In this document: in pieces, positions 20,258 through 29,202 of the stretch
Layout of the letters: each line of letters starts with the position of its first letter
Numbering within the stretch: the stretch's first letter is position 1
NCBI GenBank assembly: GCA_948852375.1
Contig: CAQOYX010000003.1
Span: 1-49,913, forward strand
Source: an uncultured Clostridia bacterium
GTDB taxonomy: Bacteria > Bacillota_A > Clostridia > TANB77 > CAG-508
Direction: 5' to 3'
Length of the DNA stretch: 49,913 nucleotides
The notes under the pieces: generated by a model
Seen by the model: only the letters and a program-made list of their open reading frames with translations
The model's database searches: none
What the model was told of the DNA's origin: nothing
Program-made: the position numbers and the translations under genes

Positions 20258-22563
20258 TTATTTTTTATTAAAAACAAGCATACCGTTTACACAATCTATA
20301 CTTACAGTTTCTCCCTCTATTAATTCAGCTCGTAAAATCATTTCGGATAAAATATCTTCTACATTTCTACCGAATAGCACGTCTTAGTGGTCTTGCTCCA
20401 TATTTGTAGTCTGTTCCTTTACTTAATAGATATTCTTTTGCATTAAGTGTTACTTCTAATGAAATGTTTTTGTTTTCTAAAGCTTTTTTTGTATCTTCTA
20501 ACATAATATCTACAATTTGTAATAAATCTTCCTTATTTAAGCTATCAAATATAATAATTTCATCAATTCGATTTAAAAATTCAGGTCTAAAAGTTTCTTT
20601 TAAACTATCAAAAGTCTTATTTTTGTCTACAGTTTGTTTTCCAAAACCGATAGAATTTCCATTTAAATTAGAACCTGCATTAGATGTCATAATAATAATC
20701 GTATTTTCAAAATTTACCATATTTCCATGAGAATCTGTTAATTTTCCATCATCTAAAACTTGAAGTAATATATTAAAAACATCGTGATGTGCTTTTTCAA
20801 TTTCATCAAATAATATAATAGAATAAGGATTCCTTCTTACTTTTTCTGTCAAAAAGCCTGCATCATCGTAACCAACATATCCTGGAGGTGAACCTATAAG
20901 TTTGGAAGTAGAGTGACTTTCCATGTATTCAGACATATCTATTCTAATAATAGAATCTTCAGATCCAAACATTTCATAAGCTAAAGACTTTGCAAGTTCT
21001 GTTTTACCAACACCAGTTGGTCCAACAAATATAAATGAAGGAGGCCTTTTTGTACTCTTTAACCCTGCACGATTTCTCCTAATAGCTCGTGAAACAGCAT
21101 TAACAGCTTCATTTTGCCCAATAATTCTTTTATGAAGGTTATCTTCTAAACTTAAAAGTTTTTCTATTTCTTCCTCTGTTATTTTTTTTACTGGAATTTT
21201 AGTCCAGTTTTCAATGACAAGTGCAATATCTTGCAATGTAAGGTTTTTTAATTTAAGTTTGCCACTTAAACTATCAATTTCCTCTTGTAGTCTACATTCT
21301 TTAGTTTTAAGGTCAGCAGCTTTTTGGTAATCTTCTGTAGAATCAGCATCTGCTGCTTCTTCCTTTTCTTCTTGAACTTTCTTTAACTTGTTTTTCAAAA
21401 GTTCTAATTTATATAGTTCCTTATTATCTAAATTAATTTTAGAACAAGCCTCATCTAAAATATCTATCGCCTTATCTGGCAAAAATCTATCATGAATATA
21501 TTTTTCAGACATAACAACAGTTCCGCCTAATTACATCATTTGAAATTTTTACCTTATGATAATCTTCATAATATTTTTTTATGCCTTCTAATATTTTTAT
21601 AGTATCTTCAACATTTGGTTCTTCAACTATTACAGGTTGAAATCTTCTTTCTAAAGCAGTATCTTTTTCAATATGTTTTCTATATTCTTTTAAAGTAGTA
21701 GTTCCAATAAGTTGAATTTCACCATTAGCAAGAGAAGGTTTTAAAATATTTGCGGCATTTGACGAATTTTCAGCATCACCTGCACCCATAATAGTATGAA
21801 TTTCGTCAATAACTAAAATAATATTACCACAAGATTTGCATTCATCAACAATAGCTTTCATGCGAGCCTCAAATTGTCCTCTAAATTGAGTACCAGCAAG
21901 AACCGCTGTCATATCGAGCAAATAAACTTCTTTATTTAAAAGTTTAGCAGGAACTTTTCCATTTGCAATTTTAATAGCTAGCCCCTGTCCAATAGCAGTT
22001 TTTCCAACACCAGGTTCTCCAATTAAGCATGGATTATTTTTAAGACGTCTGTTTAAAATTTGTACAATTCGCTGAATTTCTCTGTCCCTTCCGACTACAA
22101 TATCTAGTTCATTATTACGAGCCTTAAGAGTCAAATTTGTTCCATAAGTATCTAAAAATTTGGTCTTTTTTTGTTTAATCTTTTTATCAACCTTAACCTT
22201 TTTGTTTGAATTACTATTACCATTATTAGAAGAAACATCATCAATAGTAGTAGAGTGATTACCTACCCCTAAAATAGCACCAAGAGGGATAGCAGTAGCA
22301 TTAATATCATCTAAAGACAAGTCACTATTAGATAGACTTTGAGTTAAATCTTTAAAAATATCTTCAAACTGGTTAGTCATATCTTCTAAATTAATCTTAT
22401 CACCCTCCAGAATAGTAGATTGCTTTGAAAGAACCTCTAAAGGATTAATATTCTTTTGCTTAGCACAATTATAGCAAAATCCTTCTAATTTATCGTTTCC
22501 CTTATCATCTTTTCCATTAACAAAAATAATAGCAGTATTTTTCTTACATACTGAACATAACAT
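20258..22563 (-). CDS. clpE: ClpE-type AAA+ unfoldase, two CGG +1 sites
   Basis: 767 residues after correction. An N-terminal zinc finger (CSVCKK and CYNCAK) replaces the ClpA N domain, as in ClpE. Two AAA+ modules follow, with Walker A GEPGVGKTA and GPTGVGKTEL, separated by a UVR-like Glu/Lys coiled coil, again typical of ClpE/ClpC. It feeds unfolded proteins to ClpP. Frame breaks: CGG on plus-strand 21523-21525 (codon 347), restoring VIRGTVVMSEKYIHDRF, and 20370-20372 (codon 731), restoring RRAIGRNVEDILSEMIL; without the second the protein stops at once on TAG. Family members usually have Gln at the second site, so Gly there is less constrained. Start chosen at ATG 22563 (after TTGGAG) rather than an upstream TTG. 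Confidence 0.92.
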
Positions 22564-22841
22564 AAATGAATTCTCCAATCTTAAAATGTATTTTATATTA
22601 GTATATAATACACTAAAAACAGCCGAGTGTCAAGGAAATAAAGGAGAATTAAAATTTAAAAATACAATATTTTACTGAAATTACATGTGAAAATTTTTTT
22701 CTTTATGGCTAGAAGAATTAACCTGATAATAATAAAATATGTATTGACATAAATTTTCATTTAAAATAAAATACAGTAAAGTATAAAATCAATTAAGTAT
22801 AAAACAAAACAAAACGAACATCCTATGATGGGGTGATTATC

Positions 22842-22982
22842 TTGAATAATTTAAAAATACAAATAAAAAAACTTATAGAAGAAATAGAACAAATGATAGA
22901 TGATAATGCATTGCCAGAAAACATAGAAATAAAAAGAAAAAAGTTAGACGAACTATTGGAGAAATATTTAAAAGAACTATAA
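22842..22982 (+). CDS. Spo0E-like aspartyl-phosphate phosphatase
   Basis: 46 residues starting at TTG, preceded by GGGGTG at a spacing of about 7. Two short helices are predicted, the second with the family pattern RKKLDELLEKYL, equivalent to the SQELDxLLxxY signature of Spo0E. Spo0E-type peptides remove phosphate from Spo0A~P and hold back sporulation. The gene stands alone between clpE and an XRE regulator. The upstream region (22564-22841) contains a promoter-like TTGACA at 22744 and no other gene. Confidence 0.7.
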   Translation: MNNLKIQIKKLIEEIEQMIDDNALPENIEIKRKKLDELLEKYLKEL

Positions 22983-23077
22983 TACAAACTAAAAATGTAC
23001 TATACACGAAAATAATTCATTTATACTATCAGAAAAATTTGTTACCATAATTAAAGATAAAAAGAGGTGGTAGTAAA

Positions 23078-23410
23078 ATGAAAAGAAAAAATGTTATAAA
23101 AATTGGAGAAATTTTACAAAAAATTAGAAAAAGTCATGGATATACTCAAGAAATACTAGCTGAAAAACTTGAATGCTCTACAAGATATATAAGTGATATA
23201 GAACAGAATAATTCAAAACCATCATATGAAGTATTAGTTAAATTTTGCAATGTCTTTAATATAGGATTAGATTATATATTTAAAGATTACTTAGAAATTA
23301 GTAAAAATGAAAATATTAATTATGAATTAAAAGGCTATGACAATTTAAAACAAAAAGATAAAAATACAATTGCACACTTAATATCTTTCTTCAATAAGGG
23401 AAATCAGTAA
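23078..23410 (+). CDS. XRE-family transcriptional regulator
   Basis: 110 residues. An N-terminal helix-turn-helix of the Cro/CI type is evident (IGEILQKIRKSHGYTQEILA, then STRYISDIEQNNSKPSYEVL). The C-terminal 40 residues form a short Lys-rich helix without a recognised ligand domain. AAAGAGGTGG precedes the ATG. Neighbours are the Spo0E-like peptide upstream and an orphan gene on the other strand downstream. The target is unknown; autoregulation is likely for this class. Confidence 0.85.
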   Translation: MKRKNVIKIGEILQKIRKSHGYTQEILAEKLECSTRYISDIEQNNSKPSYEVLVKFCNVFNIGLDYIFKDYLEISKNENINYELKGYDNLKQKDKNTIAHLISFFNKGNQ

Positions 23411-23426
23411 AATTAATAAATACAAA

Positions 23427-23444
23427 GGCAACCATTTGGTTGCC
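23427..23444 (-). terminator. Hairpin at the 3' end of the orphan gene 23462-23815
   Basis: GGCAACC-attt-GGTTGCC. On the minus strand it is followed by TTTGTATTT, a weak U-tract, so it likely ends the minus-strand gene. On the plus strand no T-run follows. Confidence 0.5.
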
Positions 23445-23461
23445 AATTAAATACCCAACCG

Positions 23462-23815
23462 CTATTCACTTGTTGATTTTTTAACATCTTTTGCTATTAC
23501 TACTTTTAAATCTTGCTCAATATATCGAGCATTAATCAGTGCATATTCAAAATACTGTCTGTGTTGCTCCACAGATATTTTTTTATTTGGCATATTTTCA
23601 AAAATTTTATAAATTTCCACATCGGAGTAATTATTATTGATTTGTACTAATTTTATTGTTAATAAATTAAGTATAGAAAAATCAATCAAAGGTAAGCACT
23701 GGATGTTTTCCTTTTTTCGTTTCCATTCTTCTATTTGTTTCCGCTGATTAGAAAGTTCTTCTATTTTTTGATCCCACACCTTTTCGAACATATCTAAAAT
23801 TGTTATTCCTATCAT
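23462..23815 (-). CDS. Hypothetical protein with an ordinary in-frame CGG codon
   Basis: 117 residues, Glu/Lys-rich with a central amphipathic region (EELSNQRKQIEEWKRKKEN). No family recognised. AAAGGAGC precedes the ATG. Codon 25 is CGG (plus-strand CCG 23741-23743). Here the zero frame continues openly, whereas a +1 shift would reach TAG three codons later. This is one of only four genes in the window with plain CGG codons. The gene uses CAG and TCG more than its neighbours and is probably acquired, or not expressed at full length. See the matching finding. Confidence 0.5.
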   Translation of the reverse strand: MIGITILDMFEKVWDQKIEELSNQRKQIEEWKRKKENIQCLPLIDFSILNLLTIKLVQINNNYSDVEIYKIFENMPNKKISVEQHRQYFEYALINARYIEQDLKVVIAKDVKKSTSE

Positions 23816-24210
23816 TCTTATATGCTCCTTTCAAATTTTTTAATAGCGATTGTAAATATAACTATTATTATTATAGCATATGGAAGACTACATTTGCAAC
23901 ATAAATATTATAAAAACCAGGGAAATTTCATGAAATATTACGATTTTGTAATATTTTATGAAATTGCCTTGAATAAAAACTTGTTTTGTATTATAGTTTT
24001 TGGATTGTAATACAATAACAAAATAATGTAAACAATTAATATCATTAAAACAGGCTAAATTGTTATAGGAATTATAATGAAAACTATCTTTTTATCTTCT
24101 AAAAAATATTGACATAAAATTTTAAAATTGGTATAATTTAATACAAATTAATTTAAAAGATAGCTCATAATAGGAGTTATCAAATATTATCTAATAAAAG
24201 GAGGAAGAAT
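23816..24210 (+). promoter_or_regulatory. Intergenic region with a consensus promoter at 24109-24137
   Basis: 395 bases between two genes transcribed away from each other. TTGACA (24109-24114) and TATAAT (24132-24137) with a 17-base spacer form a strong promoter for the gene at 24211, whose AAAGGAGG lies further downstream. The upstream part is AT-rich and holds no gene that I can support. Confidence 0.7.
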
Positions 24211-24876
24211 ATGCCAGGTATTTTGTATCATTTAAGTTTTGCAGAGGTAGTATATCGGAAATTAATATTAAACCAAATAATGCTAGACAAAATTAATTTT
24301 ATGGCAGGTAATTTAATTCCAGATTTTACTGAAGATTATGAATCAGGCAAAATAAAATCACATTATCGAAAAAAGGGCTCACTTGAAGGTTGTTTAGTAC
24401 CAGATATGGAATTAGTAAAGAGAGATTTATGTGTACTAAACGATCCAATAAAACTCGGAATGTATGCACATCTGTATTTTGATTACCAGTTTATTGAAGG
24501 ATTTCTTGTTCCAGAATTTATTTGGAATGTAAAGGAAGACAAAGTAATAAACCCAATGAATAATAAAGAATGGAATAAAGAGGAGTTTTTTTCTTATTCT
24601 GGTCTTTATGGGGCATATACAGAAACAAACCAGTTATTAGTCAAAGATGGGAGGATAGCTCTTGATACTTTAAAACAAATACCAGATATTTTACCAAATA
24701 CAGGATTAGAGGTATTTGATAAAAGACGAAAAAAGACATGGAGAGAAGAATTGGACGAATATTTATTACAAAAAAAGGAGTATACTGGAGAAATTTTGGA
24801 GTATAACAAGCTATGGAATTTCATAAAAGGAACAGCTACTTCTTTTGAAAAAGAAATTGAATACGAATTGGCATAA
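24211..24876 (+). CDS. Putative zinc-dependent phospholipase C-like hydrolase
   Basis: 221 residues. His and Asp residues are arranged as in the zinc-dependent phospholipase C family: an N-terminal His (LYHLSFAE), FMAGNLIPDFT, SHYRKKG, and GMYAHLYFDYQF with His and Asp in the middle. No signal peptide, so it would be cytoplasmic. AAAGGAGGA precedes the ATG. Codon 16 is CGG (24256-24258), read in frame as Arg; a +1 shift there would end the protein two codons later at TAA. Apart from this the codon usage resembles native genes. The family call is tentative. Confidence 0.5.
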   Translation: MPGILYHLSFAEVVYRKLILNQIMLDKINFMAGNLIPDFTEDYESGKIKSHYRKKGSLEGCLVPDMELVKRDLCVLNDPIKLGMYAHLYFDYQFIEGFLVPEFIWNVKEDKVINPMNNKEWNKEEFFSYSGLYGAYTETNQLLVKDGRIALDTLKQIPDILPNTGLEVFDKRRKKTWREELDEYLLQKKEYTGEILEYNKLWNFIKGTATSFEKEIEYELA

Positions 24877-24905
24877 AAAGTGTCCTAAAATAGGAACCTG
24901 AAAGC

Positions 24906-24937
24906 AAAAATTCCAGTGAGAAATCACTGGAATTTTT
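24906..24937 (+). terminator. Intrinsic terminator
   Basis: A perfect 14-bp stem AAAAATTCCAGTGA / TCACTGGAATTTTT around GAAA, ending in a T-run; terminates the gene ending at 24876. Confidence 0.85.
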
Positions 24938-25217
24938 GTGTAAAAAATGAGCCAAAATACTAACAAATCTAAAACATGAATAATAATTAAACACTAATAC
25001 TTCATTATAACAGATATAAAACAATTGGCAGATTACCAAATAGTATAAGTATACTGTGAATATGGTAATCAAGAAAACTATGAAATTTTAAAGAAAGACC
25101 ATATAAAGAATTACATTATATATCCACTTTTTATATAAAGTAAACAAATTGTAAGAATAACTATTATAGTGCAACATTAATATAACGTTAATTATTAACA
25201 TTACAGCACATAACGTA
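24938..25217. other. Intergenic, no gene seen
   Basis: AT-rich region between the terminator and the promoter of the PHP gene. It contains an inverted TTAAxxATTAA-like stretch around 25185-25200 just upstream of the -35 box. No credible coding frame or RNA was seen. Confidence 0.5.
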
Positions 25218-25246
25218 TTGACATAATAAGCATTATGTGATATTAT
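25218..25246 (+). promoter_or_regulatory. Promoter with an operator palindrome inside the spacer
   Basis: TTGACA (25218-25223) and TATTAT (25241-25246) are 17 bases apart. A perfect inverted repeat, ACATAAT-aagc-ATTATGT (25221-25238), occupies the spacer, and a related CACATAACGT half lies just upstream at 25207-25216. This is a classic position for a repressor operator. Confidence 0.65.
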
Positions 25247-25300
25247 GTTGTATATTTTAATGCTATATAAGAAAGGAGTAGCATATTATAAAATGATAAT

Positions 25301-26257
25301 ATGCCAATATATGATATGAAAAATAAAATAGATTTACATATACATACGACAAAATCTGATGGAACTAAAACACCAAAAGAAGTGTTAATAGAAGCAGAAC
25401 AATTAGGGTTAAGTAGAATAGCGATAACAGATCATGAAAGTATTGAAGCCTATGATGAGATAAAAGAGAATAAGAATTTATTTAGAGGAATTATTATACC
25501 AGGAATTGAATTAAAAACTTATTGTCAAGGAAGAGAAATTGAATTACTAGGATATGGGATATCTTTAGAAGATATGAAAAGAAAATTACCACTATTATAT
25601 CAAAGTAAAGAAGAAATTAATAAAGAATATTTAAAAGCAATTATAGATGTTTTAACAAAGGAAGGTATTATAATATCAAAAAGTGTAGAAAAACAGTATA
25701 TGGAAACAACTGTACAACCAGCTAAATTTATTACAAAGATAATTTTGGATGACAAAATAAATTTGGAACATAATACAAATATTCTATTTTTAGACAATAT
25801 AAAACATAAAAACAATGAAAGTCTATATAGGGGTTGGTTATCAAATCCCAAAAGCAGATTTTATGTGAATTTCAAAGGATATCCAGATTATGAAGAAGCT
25901 ATAGAACTGATACAAAAATCCAGAGGAAAAGTATTTATACCACATATATTTCAATATGCAGATGCATCACAAGAGATATTAGAGAAATTGTTACAAAGTG
26001 GGAAAATAGATGGAATAGAATGTTACTATCCAACATTCACAAAAGAACAAACGCAATATTTATTAGAGTTGTGTACAAAAAAGCATATATTTGTATCTGG
26101 TGGAAGTGACTATCATGGAGCAAATAAAAAAAATGAATTAGGAAGAGGAATCGGTAATAATTTGTATGTTCCAGAAGAAAAAGTATTAATTTGGACAAAT
26201 ATGTTATACAATAGAGAAGAAAAAGTAAAAAAAGATAGAGAAGATTTTATAATATAA
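25301..26257 (+). CDS. PHP-domain metal-dependent phosphoesterase
   Basis: 318 residues. The N-terminal DLHIHTTKSDGTKTPKEVL and ITDHESIEAYDE carry the first PHP metal ligands; VSGGSDYHG near the C terminus carries the last. Similar proteins hydrolyse 3',5'-bisphosphates or 5'-nucleotides, often as 5'-3' RNase/phosphatase AM/YciV relatives. The ATG at 25301 is 22 bases after GAAAGGAG. Between them a perfect 9-bp inverted repeat (25281-25289 / 25296-25304) can fold and includes the start codon, so translation may be controlled by this hairpin. An alternative start is the ATG at 25316. The substrate is unknown. Confidence 0.75.
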   Translation: MPIYDMKNKIDLHIHTTKSDGTKTPKEVLIEAEQLGLSRIAITDHESIEAYDEIKENKNLFRGIIIPGIELKTYCQGREIELLGYGISLEDMKRKLPLLYQSKEEINKEYLKAIIDVLTKEGIIISKSVEKQYMETTVQPAKFITKIILDDKINLEHNTNILFLDNIKHKNNESLYRGWLSNPKSRFYVNFKGYPDYEEAIELIQKSRGKVFIPHIFQYADASQEILEKLLQSGKIDGIECYYPTFTKEQTQYLLELCTKKHIFVSGGSDYHGANKKNELGRGIGNNLYVPEEKVLIWTNMLYNREEKVKKDREDFII

Positions 26258-26414
26258 GGTAAAAAGTTTAATGTAGTAATAAAAAAAGTCTATTTTTTAT
26301 TAGCTTAGAAATAATTTTAAGTGTTTTAAAGATTTAAGGCAAAGATTATATTATTTTTTAGCTGTGAATTGTAACCATCTTTTGAAAAAAGTCTCAAAAA
26401 ATACTGAAAAGTGG

Positions 26415-26443
26415 TTGACGAAAATGAAATTATAGTATATAAT
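26415..26443 (+). promoter_or_regulatory. Promoter of the infC-rpmI-rplT operon
   Basis: TTGACG (26415-26420) and TATAAT (26438-26443) with a 17-base spacer, followed by a leader of about 150 bases. Confidence 0.75.
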
Positions 26444-26449
26444 AATTTC

Positions 26450-26590
26450 ATTCGTAAAGAAGAAGTCATCCACTTCTCACCTTATCTAAAAGAAAAAGGT
26501 TATAAAAATATTTATTATAGTATTACTGTATATATAGTAATATGAGTTTGTGGATTGACCAAAAAAGTCAATCTTATTTTTTTGGAGGTG
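26450..26590 (+). ncRNA. infC operon leader with attenuator (L20-type autoregulation)
   Basis: The untranslated leader holds an AGAAGT/ACTTCT hairpin (about 26460-26477), an AGTATTACT/AGTAATAT hairpin (about 26518-26544) and, just before the infC ribosome binding site, GATTGAC (26553-26559) / GTCAATC (26567-26573) followed by a T-rich tract. The last is an intrinsic terminator. In Firmicutes the infC-rpmI-rplT leader is bound by L20, which promotes premature termination; the position and layout fit that model. Upstream, 26258-26414 shows no gene. Confidence 0.7.
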
Positions 26591-26596
26591 TTTTAG

Positions 26597-27112
26597 ATAA
26601 AACAAGAATTACCAATTAACGAACAAATACGCATGAAGCAAATACAACTAATAGATGACGAAGGACAAAAAAGAGGAACTATGGATACAAAAAAGGCTTT
26701 AGAAATTGCGTATGAAAAGAATTTAGATCTAGTATTAGTTGCACCAAATGGAAATCCACCAGTTTGTAAAATAATGAACTATGGAAAATACAAATTTGAG
26801 CAAGCTAAAAAAGAAAAAGAAGCTAAGAAAAAGCAAAAGACATTTGAATTAAAAGAATTAAGAATTACACCAAACACAGAAGAACATGATTTTAATTTTA
26901 AAGCAAAGAATGCTAGAAAATTTATTGAAGAAGGGTGTAAAGTAAAAATTACAGTACGTTTTAGAGGAAGAGAGCTAAACTATGTAAAACAAGGAGAAAC
27001 TATATTAAATGATTTTATAGAAAAATTATCTGATATAGCTACACCTGAAAAAAAACCTGTATTAGAAGGAAAAAATATGTTTATTATATTAGCTAAAAAA
27101 GCTGAAAAATAA
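26597..27112 (+). CDS. infC: Translation initiation factor IF-3 with a non-canonical AUA start
   Basis: 171 residues. The frame upstream of the first ATG (26633) encodes the conserved IF-3 N terminus KQELPINEQIRMKQIQLID, back to an ATA at 26597 that is directly preceded by an in-frame TAG and sits at proper distance from TTTGGAGGTG. Starting at 26633 would delete conserved residues, so AUA is the probable initiation codon. Rare AUU/AUA starts let IF-3 control its own synthesis, because it rejects non-canonical initiation. The N domain, the Lys-rich linker helix (KFEQAKKEKEAKKKQK) and the C domain are all complete. Confidence 0.9.
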   Translation: MKQELPINEQIRMKQIQLIDDEGQKRGTMDTKKALEIAYEKNLDLVLVAPNGNPPVCKIMNYGKYKFEQAKKEKEAKKKQKTFELKELRITPNTEEHDFNFKAKNARKFIEEGCKVKITVRFRGRELNYVKQGETILNDFIEKLSDIATPEKKPVLEGKNMFIILAKKAEK

Positions 27113-27143
27113 TAAATAAAAATAAGAAGGGAGTTTGGAAATT

Positions 27144-27344
27144 ATGCCAAAAATAAAAACAAACAAAGCTGCAAGTAAAAGATATAAATACACAGCTACA
27201 GGAAAAGTAAAAAGAACAACAGCAAATGGAAGACATAGACTAGCAACGAAAACACCTAGACAAAAAATGTCTAGAAAAGTAAATACTTATGCTGATAAAA
27301 CAGTAGAAGCGGGAATTAAAAAACTATTACCATATGGAAATTAG
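27144..27344 (+). CDS. rpmI: 50S ribosomal protein L35
   Basis: 66 residues, Lys/Arg-rich, starting [20 protein letters not shown], which is diagnostic of L35. The ATG at 27144 is chosen over an in-frame TTG at 27135 because MPK is the conserved start and GGGAG lies upstream. It lies between infC and rplT in the standard operon, 14 bases before rplT. Confidence 0.95.
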   Translation: MPKIKTNKAASKRYKYTATGKVKRTTANGRHRLATKTPRQKMSRKVNTYADKTVEAGIKKLLPYGN

Positions 27345-27358
27345 AAAGGAGAATAAAA

Positions 27359-27709
27359 ATGGCAAGAGTAAAAAGTGCAATAATTACACGTAAAAAACAT
27401 AAAAAAGTATTAAAACAAGCAAAAGGATATTATGGAGCAAAACATTACAGATTCAGGATGGCAAAACAAGCTGTTATGAAATCTGGCGTATATGCATACA
27501 TTGGAAGAAAAGATAAAAAAAGTAACTTTAGAAAACTATGGATTACAAGAATAAATGCAGCGGCAAGAATGAATGGTTTAACATATTCAAAACTAATTTC
27601 AGGACTAAAAAAAGCAAATATTACAATAAATAGAAAAATGCTTGCAGAAATTGCAGTAACAGACATGCAAGCATTTACCAAAATAGCTGAAATAGCAAAA
27701 AAAGCATAA
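27359..27709 (+). CDS. rplT: 50S ribosomal protein L20
   Basis: 116 residues. [19 protein letters not shown] at the N terminus and [18 protein letters not shown] in the globular part are typical of L20, which binds 23S rRNA early in assembly and, as repressor, the infC leader. Preceded by AAAGGAG. No in-frame CGG: two CGG strings are out of phase (GCG GCA) or absent from the Arg codons, which are AGA or CGT. Confidence 0.97.
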   Translation: MARVKSAIITRKKHKKVLKQAKGYYGAKHYRFRMAKQAVMKSGVYAYIGRKDKKSNFRKLWITRINAAARMNGLTYSKLISGLKKANITINRKMLAEIAVTDMQAFTKIAEIAKKA

Positions 27710-27730
27710 TAAAATCATTGAATAAAATCA

Positions 27731-27765
27731 AAAAATCTAGTATAATAATACTAGATTTTTTGATT
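27731..27765 (+). terminator. Terminator of the infC-rpmI-rplT operon
   Basis: A perfect 13-bp stem AAAAATCTAGTAT (27731-27743) / ATACTAGATTTTT (27748-27760) followed by further T. Confidence 0.85.
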
Positions 27766-27803
27766 TTAAAACTTAGAAATCATTATTTTGTTAGGAGAGT
27801 GCT

Positions 27804-29183
27804 ATGGCAAAACACGAAAAAGAGAAAAAAAGAAAAATAAGCATAGGAAAAATTATATATGTAATAATTGTTATAAGTCTAATTATAGTTGCATATCAGG
27901 TATATGGTATATATAGAACAAAAGATTTTAATGAATTTGTAAGAACAGAATATAAATTATACACATCTGAATTTTCAAGAGATGAAGAAGTAAAATTCGG
28001 TAATATAAATAGCTATAAAATATTATCAAAAGAAGAAAATGATGCTATGTTTTATAAAACAATAACAGTAACAAAAAACACACCATATAAAGTTACTTGT
28101 ATGGTAAAAACACAAGATGTACAGACAGTAAAGAAAATATCAAATGGTGGAGCACATATTAGCATTGCAAATACTGTAGAAAAATCCCAAAGCATTACAG
28201 GTACAAATGACTGGCAAAAATTAGAATTTATTTTTAACTCAAAAGATAGAGAAAAAATAGATATAGGTTTTAGACTTGGGGGATATGATGATAACTGCAC
28301 AGGAACCGCTTGGTTTTCAGATTTTACATTAGAAAGAGGAACTGGAAATACTGATGTAGATTGGAATTTTGCATGTTTTGCATTTCAAAGTACAAATGTG
28401 CAAATTGATAAAGATGGACAAACAAATTTAGTAAAATTAACCATGTCGCCAGAAGACATTAGCCAAATGAGACAAAACATGAGTAGATTTAAAACATCAT
28501 GTGAAGAACTTTCAGACTATAAAATGCAAGTAGAATATGATTTTATAACAATACAAGAACCAATCACATCATTATCATATGATGAAGAAAATGGATATCA
28601 TGTAGCACCAGAAAATATAAAAGATATAATAAAACCATATTTGGAAAAAGAAAATTATGACCATATTTTTGTATGTGTAAGACTAGGAGATAATATGCAC
28701 CAAAATGATATTCCAGTTTATGATTGGATAGGTCTTGGAGGAATGGATTATTTAGGAATAGGATTTTCAAACATAAGATTACCAAACACTTCAAAAAGCT
28801 ATGCATATAAATATGATACAAGAGTAAACATTTTTCCAGAAGAAGTATTTATACATGAATTCTTGCATTCCTTAGAAAGAAATTCACAAGAATATGGATA
28901 TGAAAGACCAGCACTACATGATTATGAAAAATATGGTTACAAGGATGAAAAACTAGTAGGATTAAAAAATTGGTACAAAGACTATATGAATTGTGAAATA
29001 AAAACAGATAATGGTAATATTGGATTAAACAAAGAAATTTATAGACTAAAACCAAACAATGAAGAAAATTTCAAATTTTCATATAAATTAAATGAATTTG
29101 AAGAACCACAAAATTTAATAGAAGAAATAAGAAAAATACTATCAAAAGCAATAAACAATGCAAAGATACTTACAACAATATAA
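27804..29183 (+). CDS. Membrane-anchored HExxH metalloprotease-like protein
   Basis: 459 residues. A basic N terminus (KHEKEKKRKISIGK) is followed by one membrane segment (about 15-35), so the body is extracellular. Residues 60-200 resemble a carbohydrate-binding beta-sandwich (NTPYKVTCMVKT and WFSDFTLERG). The C-terminal half contains EVFIHEFLHSLERN, an HExxH zinc site with a following Ser, and DWIGLGGMDYLGIGFSN. Substrate unknown; possibly a surface or sporulation-related protease. AGGAGAG precedes the ATG. The queA start lies 20 bases downstream, suggesting co-transcription. No in-frame CGG. Confidence 0.65.
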   Translation: MAKHEKEKKRKISIGKIIYVIIVISLIIVAYQVYGIYRTKDFNEFVRTEYKLYTSEFSRDEEVKFGNINSYKILSKEENDAMFYKTITVTKNTPYKVTCMVKTQDVQTVKKISNGGAHISIANTVEKSQSITGTNDWQKLEFIFNSKDREKIDIGFRLGGYDDNCTGTAWFSDFTLERGTGNTDVDWNFACFAFQSTNVQIDKDGQTNLVKLTMSPEDISQMRQNMSRFKTSCEELSDYKMQVEYDFITIQEPITSLSYDEENGYHVAPENIKDIIKPYLEKENYDHIFVCVRLGDNMHQNDIPVYDWIGLGGMDYLGIGFSNIRLPNTSKSYAYKYDTRVNIFPEEVFIHEFLHSLERNSQEYGYERPALHDYEKYGYKDEKLVGLKNWYKDYMNCEIKTDNGNIGLNKEIYRLKPNNEENFKFSYKLNEFEEPQNLIEEIRKILSKAINNAKILTTI

Positions 29184-29202
29184 AAAAAGGAGAAATGTTA
29201 GA

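Noticed and set aside
29158..29202. Upstream in-frame ATG for queA
   Set aside because: It lies inside the metalloprotease gene, and the conserved QueA N terminus begins at 29203 after AAGGAG.
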